DNA of 64,000 nucleotides from Solibacillus sp. FSL K6-1523 (GCF_038005225.1 NZ_JBBOSU010000001.1:1476001-1540000); one strand, 5' to 3'; shown: positions 44,117-54,550, counted from the stretch's first letter. The notes: generated by a model from the letters alone, not told the origin. A program made the numbers and translations.

Positions 44117-45999
44117 GTCATTTAATCGTATCGAATTTAACAAAAACAGTAGGCGAAAAAACGCTATTTCAAAATATTGAATTTACGATATATGAAGGAG
44201 AGCGTGCAGGTTTAATCGGGATAAACGGAACAGGGAAATCGACGTTGTTATCTATTATTTCAGGGATTCAAGACGCCGATACACTGGATATGGATCACCC
44301 GAATAAATACCGCATCGCTTATTTAGAACAAGATCCACAATTTGAGCCGAATACGACAGTTTTACAAGCCGTTTTCGGAGGAGATTCACCGATACTGCAG
44401 CTAAACCGAGCGTATGAAGAAGCGGTAACAGCATTATCAAATGAACCACAATCAGAAAAGCTTCAAAATGAATTATTCCGTTTACAGCAGCGAATGGATA
44501 CAGAAAATGCCTGGGATGTCAATGCATTAGCAAAGCAAGCTTTAACGAAATTGGGCATGGACATGTTCGAGAAAGACGTAACTGAATTATCAGGAGGTCA
44601 ACAAAAACGTGTAGCTCTTGCAAAAGTGCTCATTGAACCAGCTGATCTTTATTTATTTGATGAGCCGACGAACCATTTAGATGTCACTTCGACTGAATGG
44701 TTACAAGAAATGGTTTCACGCTTAAAAGGGGCGGTTATTTTCATTACCCATGACCGTTATTTCTTAGATGAAACAGCGACACATATTTATGAGCTGGCGG
44801 ATCAAACATTATATCGCCATACTGGTTCATACGGAGATTATTTAGAAGCAAGGGCACTTCGTGAAGAGATGAATGCCGCGACACAAGCAAAATTACAAAA
44901 TCGTTACCGCTCCGAATTAAAATGGATTCGTCGCGGGGCAAAAGCAAGAACGACAAAGCAAAAAGCACGAATTCAACGTTTTGAAGCGTTGGATGAAACG
45001 TTGGATCGTTCAGTAGATCAAACAGATTTAGAGATGGGTTTAGCGACAACTCGTCTTGGCAAAAAGGTGCTTGAATCAGAGGGCATTTCTAAAGCGTATG
45101 GGGAACGAAAAATTATACAAGATTTTAGCTTCCTGTTACAGCAAGGGGATCGTATCGGTATTATTGGCGCAAATGGCTACGGGAAATCGACGTTACTCAA
45201 TATGTTAGCAGGAGAAATTGAACCTGATCATGGAGAGGTTATCGTTGGTTCGACAGTAAAAAGACTGCATTTTAAGCAAGCGATACCTGCGATGAATGAA
45301 AATACACGCGTTATTGATTATATTCGCGAAGCATCGAATGATATTACCGATGCGGATGGAGTACGTTACTCTGCATCACAAATGTTAGAACGTTTTTTAT
45401 TCCCTTCTCAAGCACATGGCACGCAAATTAGTAAATTATCTGGTGGGGAAAGAAAACGATTGCATTTATTGCGTTTGTTAATGGAACAGCCAAATGTTTT
45501 ATTATTGGACGAGCCGACGAATGATTTGGATATTGAAACATTAGGTGTGTTAGAAGATTTCATAGAAAACTTCCCTGGTGTTGTCATTACGATTTCACAT
45601 GACCGATTTTTCCTTGATCGGATTGCGAAAAAGCTATGGATTTTGGATGGACACGGTGGTGTTGAGGAAAGCTTAGATGTATATACAGATTATTTGGCAA
45701 AAGTAACTGCGGAGCAACAGCAGGCAGCAAGAGAAAATAAAATTGAAAAGACAAAGGTTGAAAAACCAAAAGTCGAGAAGAAAAAATTATCGTTTAAAGA
45801 GCAAAAAGAGTGGGAATCAATAGCGGATACAATCGCAAAAATGGAAGAAAACATTATGCAAACAGAAGAGGGAATCTCTACTGCAGGTTCAGATTTTACT
45901 AAATTACAGCAATTAACAGAGCAATTAGAGCTATTCAATAGTGAATACGAGCAATTAATTGAGCGTTGGAGCTATTTAGATGAGATTGTAAACGGATAA
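44113..45999 (+). CDS. ABC-F family ATPase, YfmR/Uup type
   Basis: 628 residues, two ABC domains without membrane parts: Walker A GINGTGKSTLL and GANGYGKSTLL, signatures ELSGGQQKRVALA and KLSGGERKRLHLL, an inter-domain linker rich in basic residues (RGAKARTTKQKAR), and a C-terminal coiled coil (about 545-628). Size and tail match B. subtilis YfmR, which relieves ribosome stalling together with EF-P. It acts on ribosomes in the cytoplasm. Confidence 0.9.
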   Translation: MSHLIVSNLTKTVGEKTLFQNIEFTIYEGERAGLIGINGTGKSTLLSIISGIQDADTLDMDHPNKYRIAYLEQDPQFEPNTTVLQAVFGGDSPILQLNRAYEEAVTALSNEPQSEKLQNELFRLQQRMDTENAWDVNALAKQALTKLGMDMFEKDVTELSGGQQKRVALAKVLIEPADLYLFDEPTNHLDVTSTEWLQEMVSRLKGAVIFITHDRYFLDETATHIYELADQTLYRHTGSYGDYLEARALREEMNAATQAKLQNRYRSELKWIRRGAKARTTKQKARIQRFEALDETLDRSVDQTDLEMGLATTRLGKKVLESEGISKAYGERKIIQDFSFLLQQGDRIGIIGANGYGKSTLLNMLAGEIEPDHGEVIVGSTVKRLHFKQAIPAMNENTRVIDYIREASNDITDADGVRYSASQMLERFLFPSQAHGTQISKLSGGERKRLHLLRLLMEQPNVLLLDEPTNDLDIETLGVLEDFIENFPGVVITISHDRFFLDRIAKKLWILDGHGGVEESLDVYTDYLAKVTAEQQQAARENKIEKTKVEKPKVEKKKLSFKEQKEWESIADTIAKMEENIMQTEEGISTAGSDFTKLQQLTEQLELFNSEYEQLIERWSYLDEIVNG

Positions 46000-46011
46000 G
46001 GAGACATACGT

Positions 46012-47133
46012 ATGAAAATTATTCTAATCGAGCCAACACCAAGTCCTAATTCAATGAAAATTGTCATTGATCAAGAGCTACCGTTTGGTAAAAGTTTTAA
46101 TTATTCAAAAGAAAATATTGAACAAGCTTCAAAGGAAATTCAAGCGATATTTGCAGTGGAAGGCGTAAAGGGTATTTATCACGTCGCAAATTTCATGGCT
46201 GTTGAGAGAAATGCGAAATTTGCGTGGGAAACGATTTTAGCAGGCATTCGCAAGGCGTTAGGTGAAGACGCACAAGCTGAACAGCAACAGCAAGTAAATG
46301 AACATTTCGGTGAAGTGAATGTGCATGTACAAATGTATAAAGGGATTCCTTTACAAGTAAAAGCTTTTGATGGTGAGGGAGAAATCCGTATTAGTGCAGG
46401 AAAACGCTTTTTAGAGGCATTTGAACAACTTCAATTGCACGGAACAGACGAAAACTATATTTTTGAACGCAAATGGATTGATTTTGGTGTTCGTTATGGA
46501 GATAAAACGCAAGTAGCAGAAGAGGTATTAAAAGAAGTTGAAGCACTTTATCCGCAGGAACGTTTAGAGAAAATTATCGAAGTAGCCAATGAACCAGTTC
46601 GTACGGTTGCAGTAAGTCGCAAGGAAGTTTCGTTAGCACAATATATGCAAATTAGCGATTGGCAACAACGCTTCCAGTTATTAGATCAAATTCCTGATCC
46701 AGAAGTGAAAGATATTCCACTTTTAGAAGAAGCGCTAAAGGATGAGCAAATGTCTGTACGCCGCCTCGCAACGATTTATTTAGGGATGATTGAAGATGTG
46801 GCTGTTGTACCAGCGTTAACGAAGGCGATACAAGATAAAAGCGCGGCTGTTCGACGTACGGCTGGAGATTGCATGAGTGACTTAGGTTTACTAGAGTTTG
46901 AACAGGCGATGATTGAAGCTTTAGCAGACAAAAATAAATTAGTTCGTTGGCGTGCAGCGATGTACCTATTTGAAACAGGAACAGACGCAGCTATCGAAGC
47001 ATTAAAAATTGCAAGTGAAGATAAAGAATTTGAAGTGAAACTACAAGCGAAAATGGCATTAGCAAGAATTGAACAAGGTAAAGAAGCACAAGGTTCGGTT
47101 TGGAAGCAAATGACGGAATTAAGAAATCAATAA
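46012..47133 (+). CDS. CvfC-family protein (Nfu N-terminal domain plus HEAT repeats)
   Basis: 373 residues. The first ~90 match the Nfu/NifU N-terminal domain (EPTPSPNSMKI, ELPFGKSFNY, GVKGIYHVANFMAVERN). The C-terminal third is a run of HEAT-like repeats (VRRLATIYLGMIED, VRRTAGDCMSDLG, VRWRAAMYLFETG). It corresponds to the conserved virulence factor C family. ATG 46012 follows AAGGAGA, 12 bp after the ABC-F gene. Confidence 0.87.
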   Translation: MKIILIEPTPSPNSMKIVIDQELPFGKSFNYSKENIEQASKEIQAIFAVEGVKGIYHVANFMAVERNAKFAWETILAGIRKALGEDAQAEQQQQVNEHFGEVNVHVQMYKGIPLQVKAFDGEGEIRISAGKRFLEAFEQLQLHGTDENYIFERKWIDFGVRYGDKTQVAEEVLKEVEALYPQERLEKIIEVANEPVRTVAVSRKEVSLAQYMQISDWQQRFQLLDQIPDPEVKDIPLLEEALKDEQMSVRRLATIYLGMIEDVAVVPALTKAIQDKSAAVRRTAGDCMSDLGLLEFEQAMIEALADKNKLVRWRAAMYLFETGTDAAIEALKIASEDKEFEVKLQAKMALARIEQGKEAQGSVWKQMTELRNQ

Positions 47134-47137
47134 AAAT

Positions 47138-47185
47138 AGAAGAATGACATTTTGATCACGTATCGAAATGTCATTCTTCTTATTT
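47138..47185 (+). terminator. terminator after the CvfC gene
   Basis: AGAAGAATGACATTT pairs with AAATGTCATTCTTCT, followed by TATTT. Confidence 0.88.
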
Positions 47186-47268
47186 AACTATATAATATCG
47201 ATAATTTGTGAAACATGAATAGTAAATTTGTGGAATATAATCTATATTATAGAGTAGGAGGGGAAAAT

Positions 47269-48474
47269 ATGGAGTTAATTGATTTGATAGAACAAGAACT
47301 AATTTTAAATCATGAGGTTGCGTTAAAAAATAAATTGTTCAGTAACTATTTATTATATTTCGAAAAAAATAGCTCAAATGTAATAGAAGAAATTAAAAAT
47401 GATTATTATCTCCATTTTATTCAAGATATTTGGTCATTGCTTGAACTAAGTCAAAATCATCAAATCTTATTTATGAACGAGAACGGTATTTTAAGAGAAC
47501 CAAGGCAATTTCTAATTGAAACTTTCTCATATCAAGAACAATTCATAAAAAACATACCTTTTTTCAGCGTTTCGCCAATAAGGAATTTTATCGTAGCCTC
47601 AATTATTGTGAAGAAAATGGAAAAATGGATTTACAATAAAGTGGATTTTTCAAGCCTGATTGAATCAGAGTCATTCATGAAAAATGATGTTGTTCATAAA
47701 CATGAACGCATTAATGAAGGGTTCCGTCAAATCGAAAATAACTATTTACAACCATTTATTGATTTTACTGATGAAATAATTGTTCATACAATTGAACAAT
47801 TGAAGGCTGCGGAACAAGTACTCGGAGCAACATTTTGGGTGCAATTAAATCCATCGGAAATTGATCGATTATTTCATATATTAGAGAGCGACCATTTTTC
47901 TGAAATCTATTTATTGAAGGAAAAAATGAGTACGGCTGAGTTCGTAACGTTTCATAAAAAAGAAGGCAATAGTGCGGATTCTACATTTATTTTTTGTGTG
48001 CAGCAAGATCAATCGATGCAGGCATTTGGAAATTTACAAACAAGTATTGCTTTAGCGTTAGTAGATTTATCAAAACAAAGTAATCATGATTTTATGTATT
48101 TACCTTTTGCGCATCAAATCAATCAAGAAACGGTAATTTTAAAGGGAAAGTTAGATTTTCAGAAATACTTTGAAATGAATAATTCTTTTATTGGGGGAGA
48201 TGGTGCAATCGGTTTTAAAAAAGCACTTAATTTTGCCTTTACGTTATTAAAACTTGAACTTTCTAGTGCTTCGGGGAAAATCTATTTGCTCTGCAATGAA
48301 CGTTTCTTTGACTATTGCCCAACAGAAGAAAATTGGAAAAATGCTGTATTGAAATTCAAAAGTGAAAAAAATATTAAAATTACAGTCTTATATACTGGGG
48401 AAAGCGAACTTTTAGAACCAATTTGGTTTGCGGATTATGTATTTATCCTAGATGAAAGCGCTGTACTTCACTAA
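47269..48474 (+). CDS. unknown protein with a degenerate vWA-like C-terminal domain
   Basis: 401 residues. The first ~220 are helical and unassigned. From about residue 245 the order hydrophobic strand, DQS, long helix, strand (TFIFCVQQDQSMQ, LQTSIALALVDLSKQ, FMYLPFAHQ, ending ITVLYTGESE) resembles a von Willebrand A domain such as the CoxE type, but the MIDAS DxSxS is incomplete. ATG 47269 follows GGAGGGG; the frame is open to 47215. It may be a protein-interaction module without metal. Confidence 0.6.
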   Translation: MELIDLIEQELILNHEVALKNKLFSNYLLYFEKNSSNVIEEIKNDYYLHFIQDIWSLLELSQNHQILFMNENGILREPRQFLIETFSYQEQFIKNIPFFSVSPIRNFIVASIIVKKMEKWIYNKVDFSSLIESESFMKNDVVHKHERINEGFRQIENNYLQPFIDFTDEIIVHTIEQLKAAEQVLGATFWVQLNPSEIDRLFHILESDHFSEIYLLKEKMSTAEFVTFHKKEGNSADSTFIFCVQQDQSMQAFGNLQTSIALALVDLSKQSNHDFMYLPFAHQINQETVILKGKLDFQKYFEMNNSFIGGDGAIGFKKALNFAFTLLKLELSSASGKIYLLCNERFFDYCPTEENWKNAVLKFKSEKNIKITVLYTGESELLEPIWFADYVFILDESAVLH

Positions 48475-48490
48475 AGGGGACTCGTATAAA

Positions 48491-48530
48491 AGCCCTAAAT
48501 AGTGAACTAAAGCGCGTCCTATTTAGGGCA
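48491..48530. terminator. bidirectional terminator
   Basis: GCCCTAAATAG pairs with CTATTTAGGGC between convergent genes. Confidence 0.8.
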
Positions 48531-48549
48531 TATTATGGAAATTTAACTG

Positions 48550-49437
48550 TTACGTTGAAGGTTCGACTAGCTTCACCTTCTGTTCGGGTACGAACACGGT
48601 ATAAAGGATGCTACCAAAAATTAAAATGATGCCAAAAGTTTGTAGTAAAGTAGGGCGGAATGATAATAAAATGGCATCTAATAAAATGGCAACGACCGGA
48701 TCGACAAAGACGAGTACCGAAACGAGTACTGTGGATAAGTTTCGGATGCTATCAAAAAATAAATAGTAAACAAAGCCGGTATGGATAAAGCCTGTGCCCA
48801 AAATGAAAAGCCAGTTGCGCTGCGTTAAACTTTCGAAAGCTGTAAAATCACAGAGCGGGAACAGCATCACGATGCCAACTATTGTCTGGATAAAAGTTAG
48901 CGCATACGATGATAGCCCTTGAATCGTTTTACTTGTAAACATTGTTAGTGCGTAAAAAATGGCGGAAAGTAGCGCCCATACAAAGCCTGAGTTTAGAAAT
49001 TGCGCCGGTGAAGTAAAGCTATCTAAACCGATAATTAATAAACTACCGAAGAAACAAATAACCGTTGCCATTATGGAACGCACACTCATTTTTTCAGCTA
49101 ATAATAGCGATCCGAGCATTAAAACAAAAATAGGCGCTAAATTATAAATCGAAATGGCTACCGAAATCGACATTACTTCAAAAGCTTTGAATAAAAATAC
49201 CCAGTTTAATACGATAAAAACACCACAAAGGATTGTTTTTAATACTTCCGACTTTTGCCACACTTCTGTTTTATGTCCACCAGTCAAAATCCAAAGACTA
49301 CCTAAAAAGAGCGTTGCACAAATACAGCGAATAAATACGAGCTCAACAGCGGGTAATCCGGTTTGCGTTGTAAAAAATCCGATCGAACCAAATATCGCCA
49401 TTGCAATACTCAGTTTAACAATTGCCTGTATATTCAT
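48550..49437 (-). CDS. EamA-family (DMT) transporter
   Basis: 295 residues with ten membrane segments in two EamA halves (FIRCICATLFLGSLW; VFVDPVVAILLDAILLS). Function as a metabolite exporter is typical but the substrate is unknown. It follows proA by 37 bp on the same strand and may be read through from the proBA operon. Confidence 0.85.
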   Translation of the reverse strand: MNIQAIVKLSIAMAIFGSIGFFTTQTGLPAVELVFIRCICATLFLGSLWILTGGHKTEVWQKSEVLKTILCGVFIVLNWVFLFKAFEVMSISVAISIYNLAPIFVLMLGSLLLAEKMSVRSIMATVICFFGSLLIIGLDSFTSPAQFLNSGFVWALLSAIFYALTMFTSKTIQGLSSYALTFIQTIVGIVMLFPLCDFTAFESLTQRNWLFILGTGFIHTGFVYYLFFDSIRNLSTVLVSVLVFVDPVVAILLDAILLSFRPTLLQTFGIILIFGSILYTVFVPEQKVKLVEPST

Positions 49438-49474
49438 ATAGAAACGCTCACTTTCTTAGGGGTTGTAAAAAGCT

Positions 49475-50740
49475 TTAATTTCTAATTTGTCCGTTGCCCG
49501 TAATAAAATATTTTGTTGATGTAAGTGCAGGTAAGCCCATTGGACCGCGCGCATGTAATTTTTGCGTAGAAATGCCAATTTCAGCACCGTAGCCAAACTC
49601 AAAGCCATCTGTAAAGCGCGTCGATGCATTATGGTAAACCGCAGCAGCATCCACTGAGTTTAAAAATACGTTTGCATTGTGTAGATCCTCAGTCAGAATG
49701 GCTTCTGAATGCTTTGTACCAAATCGATTAATATGTTTTACCGCCTCAACAACGTTTTCAACAACTTTCACACTTACTGTCAGCGCTAAAAATTCCTCCG
49801 CATATTGCTCATCTGATGCAGGTAGTGCTTCTTTCAAAACATTACATACATGTGTATCACCATAAATTTGAATGCCAAGGTTCGATAAATAGTGGAGGAA
49901 CTCTTTTCCGTGTTGTGCAAAAAAGTCTTCATGAATCAAAACACTTTCCGTAGTATTACAAACAGATGGACGTTGTGTTTTTGAATTTTTAACGACATTA
50001 CGAGCCATTTCAAGGTTGGCAGAATGGTCTATGAAAACATGACAGTTCCCAGCGCCTGTTTCAAGAACAGGAACACTTGCTTCTCGAACGACTAAATCGA
50101 TTAAGTTTTTTCCACCGCGAGGGATGAGTACGTCTAAGTATTCATTTAATGTAAATAATGTTTTCGCTGTTTCGCGGCTCGTATCCTCGATTAATAGAAC
50201 GGCATCTTCAGGATAATTTACTTTTTTAAGTGCCTGATGAATCGACGCGACTAACGCAATATTAGAGTGCTTAGCAGAAGAGCTTCCGCGTAATATTACG
50301 GCATTCCCTGTTTTTAACGAAAGGGTAGCAGCATCAATTGTTACATTTGGACGGGCCTCATAAATCATGCCAATGACACCAAGAGGCACCCGTTTTTTGA
50401 TAATTTTTAAACCATTTTCCTTTGTGATTTCTTCTAATACTTCACCAACAGGATCTTGAAGTTCCACTAACTGGCGAATGGCGTCACTCATCGCAAGGAT
50501 GCGTTTTTCATCGAGTAAAATGCGGTCTAAAACCGATTCGCTTAAGCCAGTTGCTTGCCCGTTTTGAATATCTTTTTGATTTTCTACTATAATATTTTCG
50601 GTATCTTGAAGTAGCTGTTCCGCAATGCTTAGTAATGCTTCATTTTTTTCAGCAGTCGTTTTCATATTCGTTTCAAAGCTTGCCAATTTTGCGCGCTTTC
50701 CTTTTGCAATTACTTCATTTTCAATTATCAAATTCGTCAT
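49475..50740 (-). CDS. proA: gamma-glutamyl phosphate reductase
   Basis: 421 residues, aldehyde-dehydrogenase fold. Signatures: [30 protein letters not shown], and the catalytic Cys region [15 protein letters not shown]. It makes glutamate semialdehyde in proline synthesis. ATG 50740 follows AAGGAGG, 13 bp after proB. Confidence 0.95.
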   Translation of the reverse strand: MTNLIIENEVIAKGKRAKLASFETNMKTTAEKNEALLSIAEQLLQDTENIIVENQKDIQNGQATGLSESVLDRILLDEKRILAMSDAIRQLVELQDPVGEVLEEITKENGLKIIKKRVPLGVIGMIYEARPNVTIDAATLSLKTGNAVILRGSSSAKHSNIALVASIHQALKKVNYPEDAVLLIEDTSRETAKTLFTLNEYLDVLIPRGGKNLIDLVVREASVPVLETGAGNCHVFIDHSANLEMARNVVKNSKTQRPSVCNTTESVLIHEDFFAQHGKEFLHYLSNLGIQIYGDTHVCNVLKEALPASDEQYAEEFLALTVSVKVVENVVEAVKHINRFGTKHSEAILTEDLHNANVFLNSVDAAAVYHNASTRFTDGFEFGYGAEIGISTQKLHARGPMGLPALTSTKYFITGNGQIRN

Positions 50741-50753
50741 TATAAAAGCCTCC

Positions 50754-51836
50754 TTAAATTTCCACCCATTGATTTCGGTGAATGACCTCGATTGGCAAGT
50801 TCGCTAGCTCACTCGTTCGTTTGCCCATCGCTTGTTCCAATTCATTTGCAGAATATAATATTTCACCTCGACCGATACATGTATGGCGGTCATACACTTC
50901 GACAACATCGCCTTTTTCAAATTGTCCTTCAAAGGCATAAATTCCAGCAGGTAGTAAGCTCTTGCCACCATGTTGAAGCGCTTGTACGGCACCTTCATCG
51001 ATAAATAATTTGCCCATTACTTGTGTAAAGGCGACCCATTGTTTATGACGAGGAATTGATTTTTCATTGCGAGTGAAATACGTCCCATCCCCATTGCCTT
51101 CAGAAATCTCAAGTAATTTATTTGAACCTTCGCCCGTTCCGATAAACACATCAACACCAGCATTCATCGCATGTTTGGCAGCAAATAATTTAGACTCCAT
51201 CCCACCTGTGCCAACTTTCGAGCCTGTGCCGTCCGCAAAGCCGAGCATTTCATCGGTCACTTCTTCAATTTGATTTATCCGAACGGCATCTGCATTTGTT
51301 AATGGATTTGCCGTGTACAGCCCGTTGACATCCGTTAATATGATGAGCTGATCGGCATGAACAAGTCCGCTTACAAGGGCAGAAAGCATGTCATTATCGC
51401 CAAACGTCAGTTCTTCAACAGAAACCGTATCATTTTCATTTATGATTGGTAAAATGGAGCGCTCCATTAGTTCAGAAAGTGTTGCAGTCGCATTTTTGTA
51501 ACGCTTTTTATCACTAAAGTCTGAGCGGGTTAATAAAATTTGCGCGGGCGTTACTTGAAACTGTGCAAACCCGTCGCTGTAAGCTTGAATTAATACACTT
51601 TGCCCAACAGCAGCAGCGGCTTGTTTGCCTTTAATTGTGACTGGTCGTGATGAATAACCTAATTTATGAAACCCCGCAGCGACAGCTCCAGATGACACTA
51701 ATATCACTTCATGCCCCGCATTTTTTAGTGTAGCGAGCGCCGCGATATGGTCGGTAATTTTTAGTTGGTCAATTTCGCCTTTAGTATTTGTTAAAGAGCT
51801 ACTCCCAATTTTTACGACAATTCGTTTCTTTTCCAA
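50754..51836 (-). CDS. proB: glutamate 5-kinase
   Basis: 360 residues: amino-acid kinase domain ([46 protein letters not shown]) and a C-terminal PUA domain ([21 protein letters not shown]). TTG 51836 is taken as start because GAGGGGG lies eight bases before it and the product then begins like other ProB proteins; the frame extends to ATG 51863. First gene of proBA behind a T-box leader. Confidence 0.95.
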   Translation of the reverse strand: MEKKRIVVKIGSSSLTNTKGEIDQLKITDHIAALATLKNAGHEVILVSSGAVAAGFHKLGYSSRPVTIKGKQAAAAVGQSVLIQAYSDGFAQFQVTPAQILLTRSDFSDKKRYKNATATLSELMERSILPIINENDTVSVEELTFGDNDMLSALVSGLVHADQLIILTDVNGLYTANPLTNADAVRINQIEEVTDEMLGFADGTGSKVGTGGMESKLFAAKHAMNAGVDVFIGTGEGSNKLLEISEGNGDGTYFTRNEKSIPRHKQWVAFTQVMGKLFIDEGAVQALQHGGKSLLPAGIYAFEGQFEKGDVVEVYDRHTCIGRGEILYSANELEQAMGKRTSELANLPIEVIHRNQWVEI

Positions 51837-51863
51837 TTTATTAGCCCCCTCAAAATAACTCAA

Positions 51864-52135
51864 TAAATAACAAAAAAAGCGCTTCTCCTCCTAAATAAAT
51901 AGGACGAAAAGTGCTTTTCCGTGGTACCACCTAATTTGAATGCAAAAATACATTCCACTTTGTCTCATAACGCTGAGTCGGCGCCTAGTTTTATAGGAGC
52001 ATGTTCAAGTAGGTTCGATGGGTTTTGCTACGCGATTCTTTCAGCCAGTGGAATCTGCTCTCTTGATAGCTAATTGCCATTTACTATTCTTCAATTTGCC
52101 TTTACATTTTCTAATAGCATGAAGGATTTAATGGT
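51864..52135 (-). promoter_or_regulatory. T-box riboswitch (tRNA-Pro responsive) of proBA
   Basis: On the minus strand the T-box core TAGGTGGTACCACGG lies at 51919-51933, followed by a terminator hairpin (AAGCACTTTTCGTCCTA ... TAGGAGGAGAAGCGCTT) and TTTTTTT at about 51873-51915. The stem I region (about 51990-52060, AGAGAGC...GCTC) has GAACCTACTTGAAC, in which CCT (52011-52013), a proline codon followed by A, is the likely specifier. Uncharged tRNA-Pro would bind and prevent termination, matching the proline genes downstream. Confidence 0.9.
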
Positions 52136-52384
52136 TTTTGTCAATATCTAAATAGTAGAAATAGTTTAGTGGATCAATTTTTAAAGGGGGAATAATTATC
52201 TTTAAAAGGTCTATTATTTCTACTTTTTACCACCTCGGTATACAATTTCACCTGTTTTTCACCTCGAAAGTTTCTATTTGAGGCCTTTTTTTAAAAAAGT
52301 GCATTTTGATAATGAGAGGGGCATTCCATTACTTTAAAGGTACCTAGGAATAATCAGTTGTGCACAGCTAAAAGGATAACTGCA

Positions 52385-52873
52385 ATGCAGAACTTTGAAA
52401 CAGTATTTGAAGAACATGAAAAGCTAATTAATCAAGCGGTGTTTCATTTAAAAATTTATCGCAATTTCGAGGAGTTTTATCAGTTGGGACGAATTGCACT
52501 TTGGGAAGCCACAATTAAATATGATCCAAAGAAATCGGCATTTGAACCGTTCGCATTTATGATGATTAAATTTAAAATGGTGAAAGAAATATCTCAATCG
52601 AATCAAATTTCTGAGTTTGAAAGTGTATTAGAGGAAACGCAATTTCAATTCGCTTTAGATGAACAGAGCACAGCAGTTGATGAATTCAAAGAAATCGAAT
52701 GGTTGATGCTTCTCCCTGAACAGGAAAGAGTGTTGTTGAAGCTCGCTTTTTTTGAAGACAGAACAAATCGCGACATTGCGAAAATGCTGGGGAGTACAGA
52801 AGAAGCGGTTAAAAAGCGGAGGCAGCGCTTAGTGAAAAAGGTGAGGGAAATGTTAATGGGTGAAATGAAATAG
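52385..52873 (+). CDS. small sigma-70-family-like factor
   Basis: 162 residues. The N-terminal half (FYQLGRIALWEATIKYDPKK, FEPFAFMMIKFKMVKEI) resembles sigma region 2, and the C-terminal half (LPEQERVLLKLAFFEDRTN, RDIAKMLGSTEEAVKKRRQR) is a region-4 helix-turn-helix. No anti-sigma gene is adjacent. ATG 52385 follows AAAAGGA; a TTG nine codons upstream lacks a site. The 52141-52384 leader holds an A/T-rich stretch with a weak CCTC/GAGG hairpin before a T-run at about 52263-52290. Role unknown. Confidence 0.75.
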   Translation: MQNFETVFEEHEKLINQAVFHLKIYRNFEEFYQLGRIALWEATIKYDPKKSAFEPFAFMMIKFKMVKEISQSNQISEFESVLEETQFQFALDEQSTAVDEFKEIEWLMLLPEQERVLLKLAFFEDRTNRDIAKMLGSTEEAVKKRRQRLVKKVREMLMGEMK

Positions 52874-53090
52874 CTGGGGAGAAATTTTAGCAGAAAGTAT
52901 TATATGTAAAGGATACTATGACGCTAATAAATCTATTTCCGAAAAAAGAGGGATGTTAAATGAAATTTTCAAAGGTTTTGGTTTAGACAAAGATATTACA
53001 TTAATGGATATTGAAATATTTAGAATAATAAGTTATTATAGGAACATAAGTTCTTTTTTGGAGGTTAGTCATGAAATTACAATCATTTAA
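52869..53090 (+). pseudogene. open frame without a start, possible gene fragment
   Basis: A stop-free frame of 73 codons overlaps the end of the sigma gene and the start of the GNAT gene. It reads SWGEILAESII near its beginning and GLDKDITLMDIEIF near its end, protein-like in composition, but has no plausible start with a ribosome site. It may be the remnant of a longer gene. Weakly supported. Confidence 0.3.
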
Positions 53091-53534
53091 CACATCGTAT
53101 CAAGAATTAATCAACGGTTATCAATTAGTTGAAAGTCAGCTACAATTTACAGGACATCCACGTGAATGTATAAAGTTATTAAGCACTAGTCGAGCGCCTA
53201 TATTGGCAATAGTTGAAGGAAAGCTTGTCACGTATTTTGATTTACATGAACATGAAGGGGTGGCACCGTATTCAGACAATAGTAATGCTATTTTAGTACG
53301 AGCGTTTTCAACAGATGTTCATGAACAGGGGAAAGGCTATGCAAAAAAGCATTGCAGTTACTCCCATTGTATGTTCAAGATAATTACTCTCATATTAATG
53401 AAATCGTACTTGCTGTTAATATTGCAAATACTGCTGCACAAAATCTTTATAAGAAATGTGGATTTAAGGATTACGGGGTGCGCCGCCAAGGTCCTAAAGG
53501 TGAATTAATTGTGATGAGTCAATTATTAGTTTAG
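53071..53534 (+). pseudogene. GNAT acetyltransferase gene with a frameshift
   Basis: The first frame (ATG 53071 after GGAGG) encodes a GNAT N-terminal half ending VRAFSTDVHEQGKGYAKK, and a second frame from about 53346 continues ALQLLPLYVQ to the usual C-terminal AAQNLYKKCGFKDYG and stops at 53534. The break is at an A6 run (53343-53348); one more A would restore a single ~154-residue acetyltransferase. It may be a true pseudogene, a slippage site or a sequencing error. Confidence 0.85.
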
Positions 53535-53611
53535 GATAAATAAAAATGGATGTTTAATAAATAGTAGCATCAAACTTGCTTGGACTACTTCTATTAGATT
53601 CCATAGAAAAA

Positions 53612-53650
53612 CTGTACCTCATTATTTAGTGTGTCTAAAATGGGGTACAG
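53612..53650. terminator. bidirectional hairpin between GNAT and zincin genes
   Basis: CTGTACCTCATT (53612-53623) pairs with AATGGGGTACAG (53639-53650) with one G-T, between convergent genes. Confidence 0.65.
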
Positions 53651-53707
53651 GTCGTCATTTATTATTATCATTTATTTAAAAAGCAACACTTTTGAACATT
53701 AATTATT

Positions 53708-54550
53708 TTAGTTTGCTAATTCCTTTAGTAAACTCGTTATTCGCTCTTTAAAATTTGGTTGCAGCCATAATAATATTGTGTCATCGGTACCGATGTGGTC
53801 TACAACTATACGAACGACTTCATAACCAATATAGTAAGCTAAACGCGTATAACCAAAACGCTCTCCACCATTAATTGAAAACCACTCTATAAAAATCTCC
53901 TGTGTAGACAACTGCTCTAAATCGTGTTGAAAGGCGGCAATAATCTTTGCTTTATTCGTCTGAGCATAGTCTAGCCAAGCTTTATCCCGCTCAAATACGA
54001 AGTAAATGTCCATTTTTGCTTCAACGACTTGGGTAGATAAATATGTTGCCATACCTTCTTGGATAAGCCATGTATACGGGCTACTCCAATCAATTTGACC
54101 AATCTCCACACCGTTTTGAAGTGTTACAATATGATGCACAGCATGGCCGAATTCATGAGCAATTAAAGTACGAATGCCAGAATCTAAAGATGGTATCCGC
54201 TCTACACAAAATGCTACTTCGGGATTCATAGAATGCGTCGTATAAGCATTTGAGCCACCTAAACCTACGAAAATATGGACAGCTTCTGTAAACGTAATAT
54301 CGAACATATTTTCATAGATAGTTGTAATAGCACTTAGATGCGTTAAAATCCGATCTTTTACAAAGTTTAGTTCGTCGAGTTTATTTGAATGCTGCTGTAA
54401 AGCAATGCATAGCTTTTCTCCTTTATTTTTACAATGAAATCGAAAATAAAAATCAAATGCTTCCGGGTATTTTTGAAAATATGCTTCATAATAATCCGAG
54501 GTTGCCTCATACTTTTCTAAAAAAGGTGTAACGTAATCAATTATTTTCAT
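53708..54550 (-). CDS. putative zincin metallopeptidase
   Basis: 280 residues. HEFGHAVHH gives an HExxH zinc site at about residue 137, and TWLIQEGMATYLS about 30 residues on supplies the third (Glu) ligand of a gluzincin. No signal peptide or membrane segment is seen, so it is probably cytoplasmic. I do not recognise the precise family. ATG 54550 follows AGGAGG. It overlaps the remains of the DinB gene, with which it likely formed an operon. Confidence 0.72.
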   Translation of the reverse strand: MKIIDYVTPFLEKYEATSDYYEAYFQKYPEAFDFYFRFHCKNKGEKLCIALQQHSNKLDELNFVKDRILTHLSAITTIYENMFDITFTEAVHIFVGLGGSNAYTTHSMNPEVAFCVERIPSLDSGIRTLIAHEFGHAVHHIVTLQNGVEIGQIDWSSPYTWLIQEGMATYLSTQVVEAKMDIYFVFERDKAWLDYAQTNKAKIIAAFQHDLEQLSTQEIFIEWFSINGGERFGYTRLAYYIGYEVVRIVVDHIGTDDTILLWLQPNFKERITSLLKELAN

